Below, one piece after another: positions 32,048 to 41,896 of a stretch of 64,000 nt of DNA (position 1 is its first letter; each line of letters begins with the position of its first letter). The stretch is from Tritrichomonas musculus (Eukaryota > Parabasalia > Tritrichomonadida > Tritrichomonadidae). Position numbers and translations under genes: made by a program. The DNA is taken from positions 1,426,001 through 1,490,000 of the forward strand of contig JAPFFF010000015.1 of assembly GCA_039105265.1 (NCBI GenBank). The letters run 5' to 3'. Under the pieces are notes generated by a model. The model was not told the DNA's origin. It was given only the letters and a program-made list of their open reading frames with translations, and searched no databases.

Positions 32048-34622
32048 AATATTTGTGTAAATTTTATCAAGCCACTTTTAATATTATGAATGCATTTTAC
32101 TTGATAAAATCTTGGATTTTATTCTCTAAAAATGGTAATAAAATAAATATTTAAATATAATAAATAAATATAAAAGCAAATATAAGGATTACGTCAATTA
32201 TTATGAAATAAATGAGCAAATAAAAATGAATTTCAAAAAAGTTTTTTAAAAATTTCCAAAATTTACTGATAATTATAAAACAAATGGATTTTAGATAAAA
32301 TCTAATATAAACATAACTTAAACGTTATTAATAGTTGCATAATAGTAATTTAGCATAATTTTATGCATTTATTTTTTATTTATTTCAAGTAATTATCAAG
32401 AAATTTATGTATTAAAATCAATTATCTCTTTCAATATTTGGCAAAATTTTTAAATTTGAAATATTTCAGCATGAGCTTGCAATTCAGACTCTGCATGAAG
32501 CTCAAATACTAACCGTCAAATTAAACTTAATTATATTTTCCATCACTTGGTATATATTACATCGCTAAAAATTTTCAACTTATAAGTTTGAAGGTAAACG
32601 TTCCCATATTCCTCGATTATGAAAGGTATTTACACTCTTTTTCTTTGAATTTTTTTATTGGGAAAAGTATTTGAATATGAAGTATTTTTTTATAATAATT
32701 ATGCATTTTATTATTTGATTATATATCAATTGTTTGAAAGGCTTTGGAGCCAGAATATCAAACAGATGCCGAAATTGTTATATTCATTTAGTTTTATATA
32801 TAAAAATGAACCATAATATAAAATTGCTTTATAATAAAAAATGTATAATAATATTATGAATATATTCTATAATTACTGAGATATTCATAGATTATTTTTT
32901 ACCTGGTCAAATATAAAACCAGTTAGAGGTGAAAAATTCAATATTATCAAAATTGAAAAGCTAAGACTTATGATTTCTCAAAATTGAAAAACTTAGACTT
33001 AATCTCAAAATTGAAAAATGGGCTATTTAATGGCTCAAAATTGAAAGAAAGAACTTTGTATTTAAAATTTATTTACTGCGAAATATAAAAGATTTTTTTT
33101 AAATAATTTGAAAAAAATTGATTATAATAAATAATATGTATCTTTTTAAATGAACAAAATATAATTTATTTCTTAACAAAGTTTAATATATTAATTCAAT
33201 ACAGCCTCAAAATCTTTATAAAGAATCATCAAACCGATGAATTGATATTAATGGTATAATATAGCTCAATAACTATCATGTCATTTATTGATTAGCAAAT
33301 AAATAATGAAATCATAAATCAACAATTCTTTTTGAATATTTTGATGGCCAAAAAAAAATATGGCAAAAATATAAATATTTAAGTGGAGTATTTAGGAAAT
33401 ATTAATGACAATGACAATATCCTTCATTTTATTTCATCATAATGAAAAAGAAAATAATTATTCAAACTATCTTGTATATCAGATAATAATATTTATATAG
33501 TAGAATTATATAAAAAATCAAATTATTATATTAATAAGAAATTGAGATATAGTAAATTTAATTAGGTTGAATTTGAATATTAAAAAAATGTAAACCATAC
33601 AATAATGAAATACGCAAATATCTTTATAATTAATAAGTAATATCATTGATATATTTGCATATATTATAATATAAATATATGTAAGTAATAAATAATTAAT
33701 AAATAAGAGATCTACCGAAAAAACAGGAGTGTAAATACCTTTGCAAAATTATAAACAATTTTATTGATGTTGTACTCCATTTATGCAATTTTATTTATTT
33801 ATGAATTATATATAACTTTTAATAGTTTTAAATGAACATTTCAACTAAAATAAATTGTCACAATTAAAAATAAGAGCTTCATTTAATGATCTGTATTGAA
33901 TATTCTAAGATTTGTAAGCATAATAATTAAGGGTGAACTCGTATTTGAAACTTTTTGAGAGCATCTCAATTTTTTTCTGAGCTTTTTTATAAAAAGTTTA
34001 CCAAAAAAATGAATTCTTTTTTGTCATTCCAAACAATATCTCATTTTGATATTTTGAGGAACTGCATAAATTAATCTGAATTTTTATATAAGTTAAAACA
34101 AAGCCAAATGGGAATATAAAATTTTCAAAATAATAATCAAATCTCGTATAAAATTTATAAATTATTTTTATTTAAAATAAATAGATCTAATAGATTTTTC
34201 ATGATGTAAGAATAATAATCATCATGCATATTCAAGTAATGAAATTATATAGGTTCAATTATAGAGTTTTTTATCCCTCCAGCAGCCAAAATAAACTTTT
34301 GTTCTGATGACTTCTATTAAATGAAATTTTCCATATAAAAACTTCAGATTAATTGACACATGGCTATGTGCATTATATAGAATGAAATAAATCATTCGTC
34401 AAATTATAAGCATTTGAATAGGTAAGACTATGCAAAAAACTCGTATGTGGTCTCTGATCTCTTTGAGAAGACATGACCAATGCACATTGATTAATATATA
34501 ATGTGAAACTGCGATTTTGAATGATAAAGATTCGATAAAAATTCAAAAGAAAATTTCAAATAAAATTTTATTCAAAAAATAATTTCATTTGAATTGTTAT
34601 TCAATGCATTACTTTTATAAAA
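32048..34622. other. Long AT-rich intergenic region
   Basis: This spacer lies between divergent genes (ubiquitin hydrolase on minus, flavodoxin reductase on plus). It contains a TCAAAATTGAAA repeat cluster at 32947-33046 and a GGTAAACG motif near 32592. I see no open frame or RNA gene. Confidence 0.55.
32947..33046. repeat. TCAAAATTGAAA repeat cluster, about 30-bp spacing
   Basis: Four copies of TCAAAATTGAAA start at 32947, 32978, 33005 and 33035. The first two are followed by a shared CTAAGACTTA/CTTAGACTTA block. The core is itself close to a palindrome (TCAAAATTGA). Confidence 0.8.
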
Positions 34623-37604
34623 ATGAAGCCTCTTGTTGCTTATGGATCAACCATGCATCAATCTGAAAAAATTGCAAAAGAAATTGCAGCACATTTCAAA
34701 GTTGAAGCTGTTGAACTAAACAAAGTAACCATGGATAAATTGCAGGAAACCAAATTTGCTATTTTTGTAATCGCTACTTTTGGTAATGGAATGTTTCCAC
34801 AAAATAGTAAGCAATTTTCCGAAACTTTGAGTTATTCTAGTGTCAACCTTTCAAATCTTGTATTTGCTGAGCTTGCTCTTGGTTCAAATCATTATCAATT
34901 TTTCTGCAGAGCAGGTGAAGAATTAAACAAGATGCTTACTGAGCGTGGTGCAAAAGAAATTATTCCATATGTACGCAGCGACAAATGTGAAAAAGATTAT
35001 GGTGAATCAGTAATAGAAAATTTCAAACGTGATGTAACCAGTCTTAAAGATGATGGGACTGGTAAGCCATTACCACCAAAAGCTTCTAAAAAAGAATCTG
35101 AAGATAACTCTGTTGTTCCATTGATAGCCTATGGATCAACCATGGGAGGCTCAACAAAAATAGCCAAGCAAATAGCATCAGGATATGGAACTGAAGCAGT
35201 TGAATTAAACAGTGTTGATTTAAGTGCTCTTGAAAAAATAAACTTTGCTATATTTGTTGTTTCTACATTTGGTGATGGCGAATTGCCAGATAATGCAATA
35301 GAATTTGCAGAGCGTCTTCGTTCTTCGTCTGTAAACCTTGGATCCCTTCAGTTTGCTCTTCTTGGACTTGGTTCAACTAAGTATCCCAAGTTTTGCGCAG
35401 CTGGTAATGAGATTTTTGACTTATTAACAAGCCATGGAGCTAAATCTGTTATCCCATATGTTAAAAGTGATAAAAAATCAAGCGATCAAGGTTCAAGTGT
35501 AATTGAAAAATTTGTTAAAGATGCCTCCAGCATAAAAGTTTCTCAATCCGCTCCAATGAATATTTATGGAGATGATCTTCTTATTGCTTATGGTTCTACT
35601 ATGCATTCTTCAGAAAAAATCGCGAAAAGAATTGCTGAAAAATTTGGTATCGAAGCTGTTGAACTCAATTCAATTAGCATCAACCAACTTGAAACTGCAA
35701 AAGTTGCAATTATTGTAATTGCAACTATCGGTGAAGGTCGCTTTCCAAAGAATTCGCAAGATTTTGTAGATAGATTAACCTCATCTAGCGTCAATCTTCA
35801 TAACTTACGATATGCTCTGCTTGGTCTTGGTTCCACTTATTACAAAGATTTTTGTAAAGCAGCCATAAGCCTCAATAAATTACTAAGCAGTCATGGAGCA
35901 TCTCCTGTTTTCCAATATTTAAAGAGTGACAAAGCATCCCCTGATCAAGGAAGAAAAGTTATTGAAGACTTTGAAAAAAGAGCACTTCAGCTTAAATCGA
36001 TTGTTGATGACCATTCATCTGTAAAGCCACTTGTGGCTTATGGATCAACTAGACATAAAGCAGAAAAAATAGCAAAATCTATTGCAGAGCAATATGGTAG
36101 TGAAGCGGTTGAATTAAATAATGTTACCGAAAACGACCTTGCCTCATCAAAGATTTGTATAATTGTTATTTCTACAATCAATGATGGTGATTTCCCTCAG
36201 AATTCACGTGATTTTTGCCAGAAACTTTGTTCTGATTCGAACGTTGACCTTCGAGGTGTTCAATACGCTCTTCTTGGACTTGGAAGCAGTTATTATGAGA
36301 AATTTTGCCAAGCAAGTGAAAAATTAAATAAAGCTCTTTTAGCTCATGGCGCCAAACCATTTGCGCCATATCTCAAAAGTGATAAGGCCACGGACGATAA
36401 CGGTGATGGTACAATCAATGAATTTATGAATAATGTTTCTAAAGCAATGAAATCAATTCAACAGCCTTCTTCTTCTTCATCGAAATTCGAATTGAAAGAA
36501 ATCGGAACATTAGGTAAAGGTTCTAATACAAATGAATTTATTGCTTCTGAAGGTTTTATTCTTGTTGATATTAAATCAAAAGAGCTCCTTTCTGTTCAGG
36601 GATATTCACCTCAACTTTTGCGCCTCACTTTGAGCATTCCTTCTTCAATAAGTTATAAAGCAGGAGACTATTGTTTGATAAGGCCACAGAATGACCCACA
36701 GTATGTTTCAGAAGTCATTTCTGCATTAAAATTAAATCCTAATACCTTACTTGAAATCACAGGATCAGGAATAAATGCAGGTCTCTATCCTCCAAAAATT
36801 TCGGTTCATCAACTTTTCTCTCAATTTATTGACTTAAATGCAAGGCCTTCACAAGATTTACGTCAATTGATTGGCGCATCAAACATGGCAAATGCAACAA
36901 CTGTGCATGAATTAATTGTTAATAATTTATCAAAAATACCAAATTTGAAGGATTTTCTTCTTTCTGTCACCCAAATTGAGCCTCGGACATATTCAATCTC
37001 ATCAGAAAGAAAAGGTGAATTGGCATTAATCATCGGAACTGTCATTATTGATGATGCCCATCCCGGATTATGCACGCATTATTTAACTTTGCCATCTACA
37101 AAGAAATTACTCATCGAAGTTTCTAATGGAATCTTCAAATACCCTGATGATCCAAGCACTCCCATCATTATGTGTGGTCTTGGAACTGGAATTTCTCCAC
37201 TTTTCTCCTTAATTGAGCATAGAGAAAACCTCATTAAATCTGGAAAAGCTAAAGTTGGCTCTTGTTTGGTATTTATTGGAACAAGATATGAAAGAGGATC
37301 GAAGAAAGCCCTAGAAATGCTTCAAAACTATGAAAAAAGAAAAGTCATTACAAAATTTTATGCAGCAATTTCTCGTGAAGGAAAGAAACAGCACATTCAA
37401 GACAAAATGAAAGAAGTTGCCGATGATGTTTGGGAAGTCTGGAAAAATGAAAAGGCAATAATCTTTTTCTGTGGACCTCCTAATACTGCCATTGATGATA
37501 TGAGAGAGCTTTTGGTCAACTTAGCCCACAGAAAAGAAAATTTGACAAGAACTGATGCTGTGTCACATTGTTCTAGTAGAAAGTGGTGTATTGAAGAATT
37601 TTAA
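34623..37604 (+). CDS. Reductase with four tandem flavodoxin domains
   Basis: This 993-residue protein has four consecutive flavodoxin-like domains starting near residues 1, 163, 316 and 466, followed by a ferredoxin-NADP-reductase-type module (about 650-993). Each flavodoxin repeats the three FMN-loop motifs. The first is YGSTM/R..EKIAK or TKIAK. The second is T-F/I-G/N-D/N/E-G (FGNGMFP, FGDGELP, IGEGRFP, INDGDFP). The third is GLGS or ALGS followed by a FC motif. The reductase has RTYSISS for FAD, GLGTGISPLFSL for NADPH, FIGTRYERGSK, and FFCGPP near the end. This resembles cytochrome P450 reductase or sulfite-reductase flavoproteins, which have one flavodoxin. It should pass electrons from NADPH through FAD to FMN. 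There is no signal or membrane segment, so it is probably cytosolic. A Ser-rich linker (about 627-635) joins the halves. Confidence 0.9.
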   Translation: MKPLVAYGSTMHQSEKIAKEIAAHFKVEAVELNKVTMDKLQETKFAIFVIATFGNGMFPQNSKQFSETLSYSSVNLSNLVFAELALGSNHYQFFCRAGEELNKMLTERGAKEIIPYVRSDKCEKDYGESVIENFKRDVTSLKDDGTGKPLPPKASKKESEDNSVVPLIAYGSTMGGSTKIAKQIASGYGTEAVELNSVDLSALEKINFAIFVVSTFGDGELPDNAIEFAERLRSSSVNLGSLQFALLGLGSTKYPKFCAAGNEIFDLLTSHGAKSVIPYVKSDKKSSDQGSSVIEKFVKDASSIKVSQSAPMNIYGDDLLIAYGSTMHSSEKIAKRIAEKFGIEAVELNSISINQLETAKVAIIVIATIGEGRFPKNSQDFVDRLTSSSVNLHNLRYALLGLGSTYYKDFCKAAISLNKLLSSHGASPVFQYLKSDKASPDQGRKVIEDFEKRALQLKSIVDDHSSVKPLVAYGSTRHKAEKIAKSIAEQYGSEAVELNNVTENDLASSKICIIVISTINDGDFPQNSRDFCQKLCSDSNVDLRGVQYALLGLGSSYYEKFCQASEKLNKALLAHGAKPFAPYLKSDKATDDNGDGTINEFMNNVSKAMKSIQQPSSSSSKFELKEIGTLGKGSNTNEFIASEGFILVDIKSKELLSVQGYSPQLLRLTLSIPSSISYKAGDYCLIRPQNDPQYVSEVISALKLNPNTLLEITGSGINAGLYPPKISVHQLFSQFIDLNARPSQDLRQLIGASNMANATTVHELIVNNLSKIPNLKDFLLSVTQIEPRTYSISSERKGELALIIGTVIIDDAHPGLCTHYLTLPSTKKLLIEVSNGIFKYPDDPSTPIIMCGLGTGISPLFSLIEHRENLIKSGKAKVGSCLVFIGTRYERGSKKALEMLQNYEKRKVITKFYAAISREGKKQHIQDKMKEVADDVWEVWKNEKAIIFFCGPPNTAIDDMRELLVNLAHRKENLTRTDAVSHCSSRKWCIEEF

Positions 37605-38047
37605 TATATATTCTTTTTTTTTTAAATTTTAGCATTGATTTTAAATAAAGGAAATAATAAATGAATCTAGCTTAAAAACATTTTTTATAACAAATTAATA
37701 TAGATATATTAATTTATATGATTGAGAGAAGTTTTAAATGCCGATGATCGTTTTTAATTTAATTCAAATTATTTTATTTTTACATGAAATATAATTTACA
37801 TTGTAAAAAATTAGATAAATCATTTATCTTACAAAAGTATAGAAAGGTATTTATTGCATTTCATATTCAATTTTTAAATAAATTGAATGGGAATAAATTG
37901 TGATATATAATGGCCATGATTGATGATTACCTGATTAACCAAAAACTGATCTTCTTTAAATTTCCACAAATGAAAAGTCAGATTTAAAGATTTAAAACAT
38001 CAAGAAAAATTGAAAATAGAAATAAAAAAATAAATAATCAGAGGTAT
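37605..38047. other. AT-rich spacer between convergent genes
   Basis: This lies between the flavodoxin reductase and L13a, which converge. No feature is seen. Confidence 0.5.
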
Positions 38048-38650
38048 TTACTCAACGTATGTATCAAGGAATCTAACTGCAGCTTCTCCGAGTTGTTTGT
38101 TGGCAGCTTGTAAGGCTTGGGCACGTTTCTTGGCATCATTCTTTGATTGTTCGTATCTCTTAGCAGCCTCTTCTTTTCTCTTATCTTCAAGTCTGGCAAC
38201 AACAGCTCCATACTTCCAGCCGAATGTGGTTGCAATTGTTCCAAGAGATGTTGTTGGACGTTCATGATGGATGGAAGTGATACGGAGAGCTGTTGGGACA
38301 ACATGTGTGTGTGCACTTTGGTATTTTGGTGGGACACCTTCGAAAACTTTCAAATTGGCGAAGGCTGCTGCTCCTCTTGCGGTCTTATAATTGACCATTC
38401 CACGAACTGAACGAAGGAACATCTCTGATGGAGCACGTTGATGGAAAGGACCATCGCGTGGGTTTGTGTTTGTGGTCTTGCGAAGGAAGCGGCAGTACTT
38501 GTGATAGTTAAATTTGTGATCTCCATTTGTAACAATCTCTTCGGCACGAAGAACAACAATACGTTTTCCGTTTAAGAGCATCTTAGCGACTGCGGCACAA
38601 AGACGTCCGGATACATGACCTTTGCCATCAATAACGATTGGAGTAGACAT
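38048..38650 (-). CDS. RPL13A: 60S ribosomal protein L13a (uL13)
   Basis: This protein has 200 residues from the ATG at 38650 (MSTPIVIDGKGHVSGRL). The open frame runs nine codons further only to a GTG, so the ATG is preferred. The uL13 pattern is clear: VIDGKGHVSGRLCAAVAK at the N-terminus, FLRKTTNTNPRDGPFHQRAP, VRGMVNYKTARGAAAF, LKVFEGVPPKY, and the FGWKYGAVVARLEDKRKEE block before a basic helical tail. The length fits the eukaryotic L13a (about 200). It is a component of the large subunit. Codons are visibly more GC-ending than in neighbouring genes, as expected for a highly expressed gene. AACGGTTT lies just upstream of the ATG. The stop overlaps TAAA. Confidence 0.95.
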   Translation of the reverse strand: MSTPIVIDGKGHVSGRLCAAVAKMLLNGKRIVVLRAEEIVTNGDHKFNYHKYCRFLRKTTNTNPRDGPFHQRAPSEMFLRSVRGMVNYKTARGAAAFANLKVFEGVPPKYQSAHTHVVPTALRITSIHHERPTTSLGTIATTFGWKYGAVVARLEDKRKEEAAKRYEQSKNDAKKRAQALQAANKQLGEAAVRFLDTYVE

Positions 38651-39783
38651 TGGAAAGGCCGAACCAAACCGTTTCACTTCTCAAATTTCAGTTTTGAACT
38701 TTTTCTGAACTAAAATTTAATATGACCATTTCAGATTAAATTTCATAGCAAGGTCAAATAATTTAATCAATTAAGAGAGGCCTTATTAAGGTATTCATTC
38801 AATTTTGTAGTATTCAAAAAGTGACAACGAAAATACATATTTTGCGAAATATATCATTATAAATTTTAATTTTTTTTATTAAATATTCATAAAATTAATA
38901 ATATCATTATATAATATATTTAAATTATTGTATATCTTGCTAAAAGTAGAGATAATTTCATAAATAATCACTCAGCTAATCTTTTCAACCTGAGTTAAAA
39001 TTTGAAAAATTGGCCATATTTTTTGATTTTAAAAAGATTTATTTTAAAAAATCAAAAATTCCGACGCTGGGGACTTTATTTTGGATAGATTTTTTCTTTG
39101 AATACTTTACATATTTTTACTTTTCAGAAATCTTTATTTTCTCACAATTTTACAATTGTTTATATCTTACAATCTCACAATTATTTCTTAAAAAAATGCT
39201 CAATATTCTGAAGCATATAATAATTTCATAGAATTGATCTCAATTTTCTGATGATTCAAATATTTCATAAAAAATAAATTCAATTTAATAAATTAACTAA
39301 AAAATATATCTTATATTTTAAATTGGATTTTCCTCATATTTGCTATAATATTTATACAAAACATCATTTTTTTTCTAAACTTATCAAATTGTAAAATTTT
39401 CATTCAAAAAGAAAAATTAGTTTATTTTTATATCATACGTCAATTTTACCATTATATTTAGTAAATAAATTTTTTATCATCATATATTTTATTATATTAT
39501 AATATGATAAAATATACTGCTTTTGTTCAACCTTAATATGGTCTATTAAGAGTCAAAAATATGAATTAATATTTTTTGGTAAAAATAGCCAGAGATATGC
39601 TATTTATCTATTAAGCATTATTCGTAAATAAGCAATTAAATATGAGTGTTGTAATAAAAAAATTTTTTTAATAAAATCCTTATTAGACAAAAGTATTTAC
39701 TAAGTATAAAAGTATAATGAAAATAGAATCAAATGATTTTTTAAGATAACTATAAATAAAAATGTTTTATTTGTCTTATCAAA
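38651..39783. other. AT-rich spacer
   Basis: No convincing gene. A 73-codon frame at 39010-39231 is Phe/Ile/Lys-rich with no motif and is probably a chance product of AT-rich sequence. Confidence 0.5.
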
Positions 39784-40392
39784 TTAGGCAAGTTCTGCAA
39801 GAAGTTTCTGAGCCAATTCCATTTTTTTGTCGCATGCAAAATAAATTTGGATAACTTCTTCTGCTGAACTTCCATTTATTTCTTTTAGCTTGACTATATT
39901 ATCTTTATCTTCTTGAGTGAGAGGATCTTCTGTTTTGTCAATTGTTGGTAACAAATAATCAACTGCTCTATCAAGGTTCCAGTATGAGTTTTCCAAAGCT
40001 GTTTTTATGGTTTCGTCATCTGGTGCTTTTCCAGTCGGGAAAAGTGATCTAAGTGTCTCTATTCTCTGCTGAATATCAGTTGGTTCTTTCATATCAGTAT
40101 CAATATCCGTTCTGCGAGGGATACGCAATTGTTTTCTAACAGGTGGATGAGAACCTGGTGCATCATAATCCATAATAAATACACTGTTCGCATCTATATC
40201 TAGAGAAATTATTTTATCTGTAGAATTCAGATTTTGTCCATTTAATTTCAAAATATAACTTTGATATGGTGTATTGTGGTAACTTCTTCTTACTTGATTA
40301 ATAACGTTACTAACTGTAGCAGATGAGTCTATTTCTAAAGGAAATACTTCTCGTTCTCCTCCTGGTAGAGATAATGAAATAGTAATCTTCAT
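39784..40392 (-). CDS. Rad23-like UBL-UBA-UBA ubiquitin shuttle
   Basis: This 202-residue protein has a ubiquitin-like domain (1-76, with the LNGQNLNSTDKI turn). A UBA/CUE-like helical domain follows (about 107-150, ending WNLDRAVDYLLP), then a C-terminal UBA (about 159-202). The last reads LTQEDKDNIVKLKEING and VIQIYFACDKKMELAQKLL, close to the second UBA of Rad23. Such proteins carry ubiquitylated substrates to the proteasome, with the UBL binding the proteasome and the UBAs binding ubiquitin. Only about ten residues separate the two UBA domains, so the XPC-binding (STI1-like) domain found between them in Rad23 is absent. A role in nucleotide-excision repair is therefore less likely than proteasome delivery. 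Confidence 0.8.
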   Translation of the reverse strand: MKITISLSLPGGEREVFPLEIDSSATVSNVINQVRRSYHNTPYQSYILKLNGQNLNSTDKIISLDIDANSVFIMDYDAPGSHPPVRKQLRIPRRTDIDTDMKEPTDIQQRIETLRSLFPTGKAPDDETIKTALENSYWNLDRAVDYLLPTIDKTEDPLTQEDKDNIVKLKEINGSSAEEVIQIYFACDKKMELAQKLLAELA

Positions 40393-40400
40393 TGCAGTGA

Positions 40401-40408
40401 TAAAATGA
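40401..40408 (-). promoter_or_regulatory. Initiator-like TCATTTTA
   Basis: On the minus strand, TCATTTTATCACT precedes the Rad23-like ATG. The A of TCA (40406) is 14 nt upstream of the start, the same distance as for the poly-UBL gene. Confidence 0.45.
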
Positions 40409-41820
40409 AGGATAATTAAAAAATTTTGATAAGTTAACAGTTAAAATTTTGTCAAATAATAGGAGCCAAAATAAAAATTTTTATTCAAACCACAGTAAAA
40501 TTGAGAGAAAACAAAAAATAATTTGAATGAATTTTATAATAATTTTTTCACAATTAATAATCACTCAATTTTCTACTTAAAAAAGCATTTCAACATATTG
40601 TAATAATAAGCATATGTTTTAAGCAATTATTGAGACTTGAATTCATTTAGTATCGATACGGACTAGTGAAAAAGTTGCCAATTTTAGAAAAATTGGATAG
40701 CATCTCTCAAAAAATTGAAAAAAATCTAATTTAAAATTTTATTTCAATTCAATAAAAATTGCTAATAATTTAAAAATATCATATAAAATTCTTATTAATA
40801 GTTTTGATTTTTAAGTATGCCTAAAACTATTGTTTATTTATAAATTTATATAAATTGACGGTAAAATTTTTTCACAATTTTTTGACTTTTTGAAATATTA
40901 AAGCCAAATATCTCATTTAAAAATTTTAATTACCATTATGAGAGTTACTGAAACTAAATTTTTTCGGGGGCCCTTCTGAAAAAGTGGAAATAAAAATGCA
41001 TTTATTGCATAAAATACTGTTATTTTTTTGATTTTATTATTAATAATAAATAAAGCACTAGTTATAGTAATTAATATAATAATATATAGTAAACTAGATG
41101 GAAAAAGCATCAATAATGACGGGTAATGTAAAAAGCTTCTCCTGATTTTTTTTTGAATGGTTGAACCATTGATAATGGTTTTAAACTATTTATTACAATA
41201 TAAATAAAAACTATTTTTTCGGATTTTTCAAAATATTAATTTTTTGCTGAAAAAAACATAGATCAATATTGGCAAATGATTTTTACTGTTTTTTAACAAA
41301 AAAAAAATACGTATTCATTATTCCAAAGAGAGTTTTATAAATGAAAATCTATGAACTATTTTTGTTCTTCCAAAAGAGAATATTTATGAGAAAAAAAAGT
41401 AGCATTCATTATATTTAATTGTATCAACTATTAATAATTTGTCAAATAGTTTTTCTAGGGGATTAAGTTTAAGCATTTACTTTTTAAATCAAATATAATA
41501 TATTTGCATGAATGTAATATATAAAATTCCTCAAATTTCTCAATTATTACTTGTTTTGGTTTTTCTTTTAAGAAACTATAAAATAAATGAATTATCTACA
41601 TATTAGGTTGATAGAACATCTTTAAATCATTGATAATTATTCTCTTTTTTCATAATATTACCTAAAAACAAGCAATATTTTAAAAATTTTTATATCACAT
41701 TACATGGGACCCGACGATCAAGTTTTGTTAATGTTTCATATACTCTCCATTATGTAACTTTTTCATATTTGAGAGAAATAAGTATGTTGATTTCTGAAAT
41801 TTTTTTCCTATTATTATAAC
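40409..41820. other. AT-rich spacer between divergent genes
   Basis: This separates the Rad23-like gene (minus) from the second giant deubiquitinase (plus). A 66-codon minus frame at 40913-41113 is hydrophobic but has no motif. Nothing else is supported. Confidence 0.5.
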
Positions 41821-41828
41821 TATCGTTA
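41821..41828 (-). promoter_or_regulatory. TAACGATA Myb-type site
   Basis: The plus strand reads TATCGTTA, the complement of TAACGATA, which is a Myb recognition element described for trichomonad promoters. It lies 69 bp before the ATG of the giant ubiquitin hydrolase at 41897. A TCATTTTTT initiator-like run lies between it and the start. Function is inferred. Confidence 0.35.
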
Positions 41829-41896
41829 TTTATGTATAAAAAAATACGTCATTTTTTGTGGAAATTGAATTTATTTTAATCGTCTTATTTTTTTAA

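Noticed and set aside
38038-38559. Alternative frames over the L13a gene, including a 99-codon minus frame
   Set aside because: L13a explains this DNA fully; the others are out-of-frame shadows.
39010-39231. 73-codon Phe/Ile-rich frame
   Set aside because: It is a low-complexity translation of T-rich spacer.
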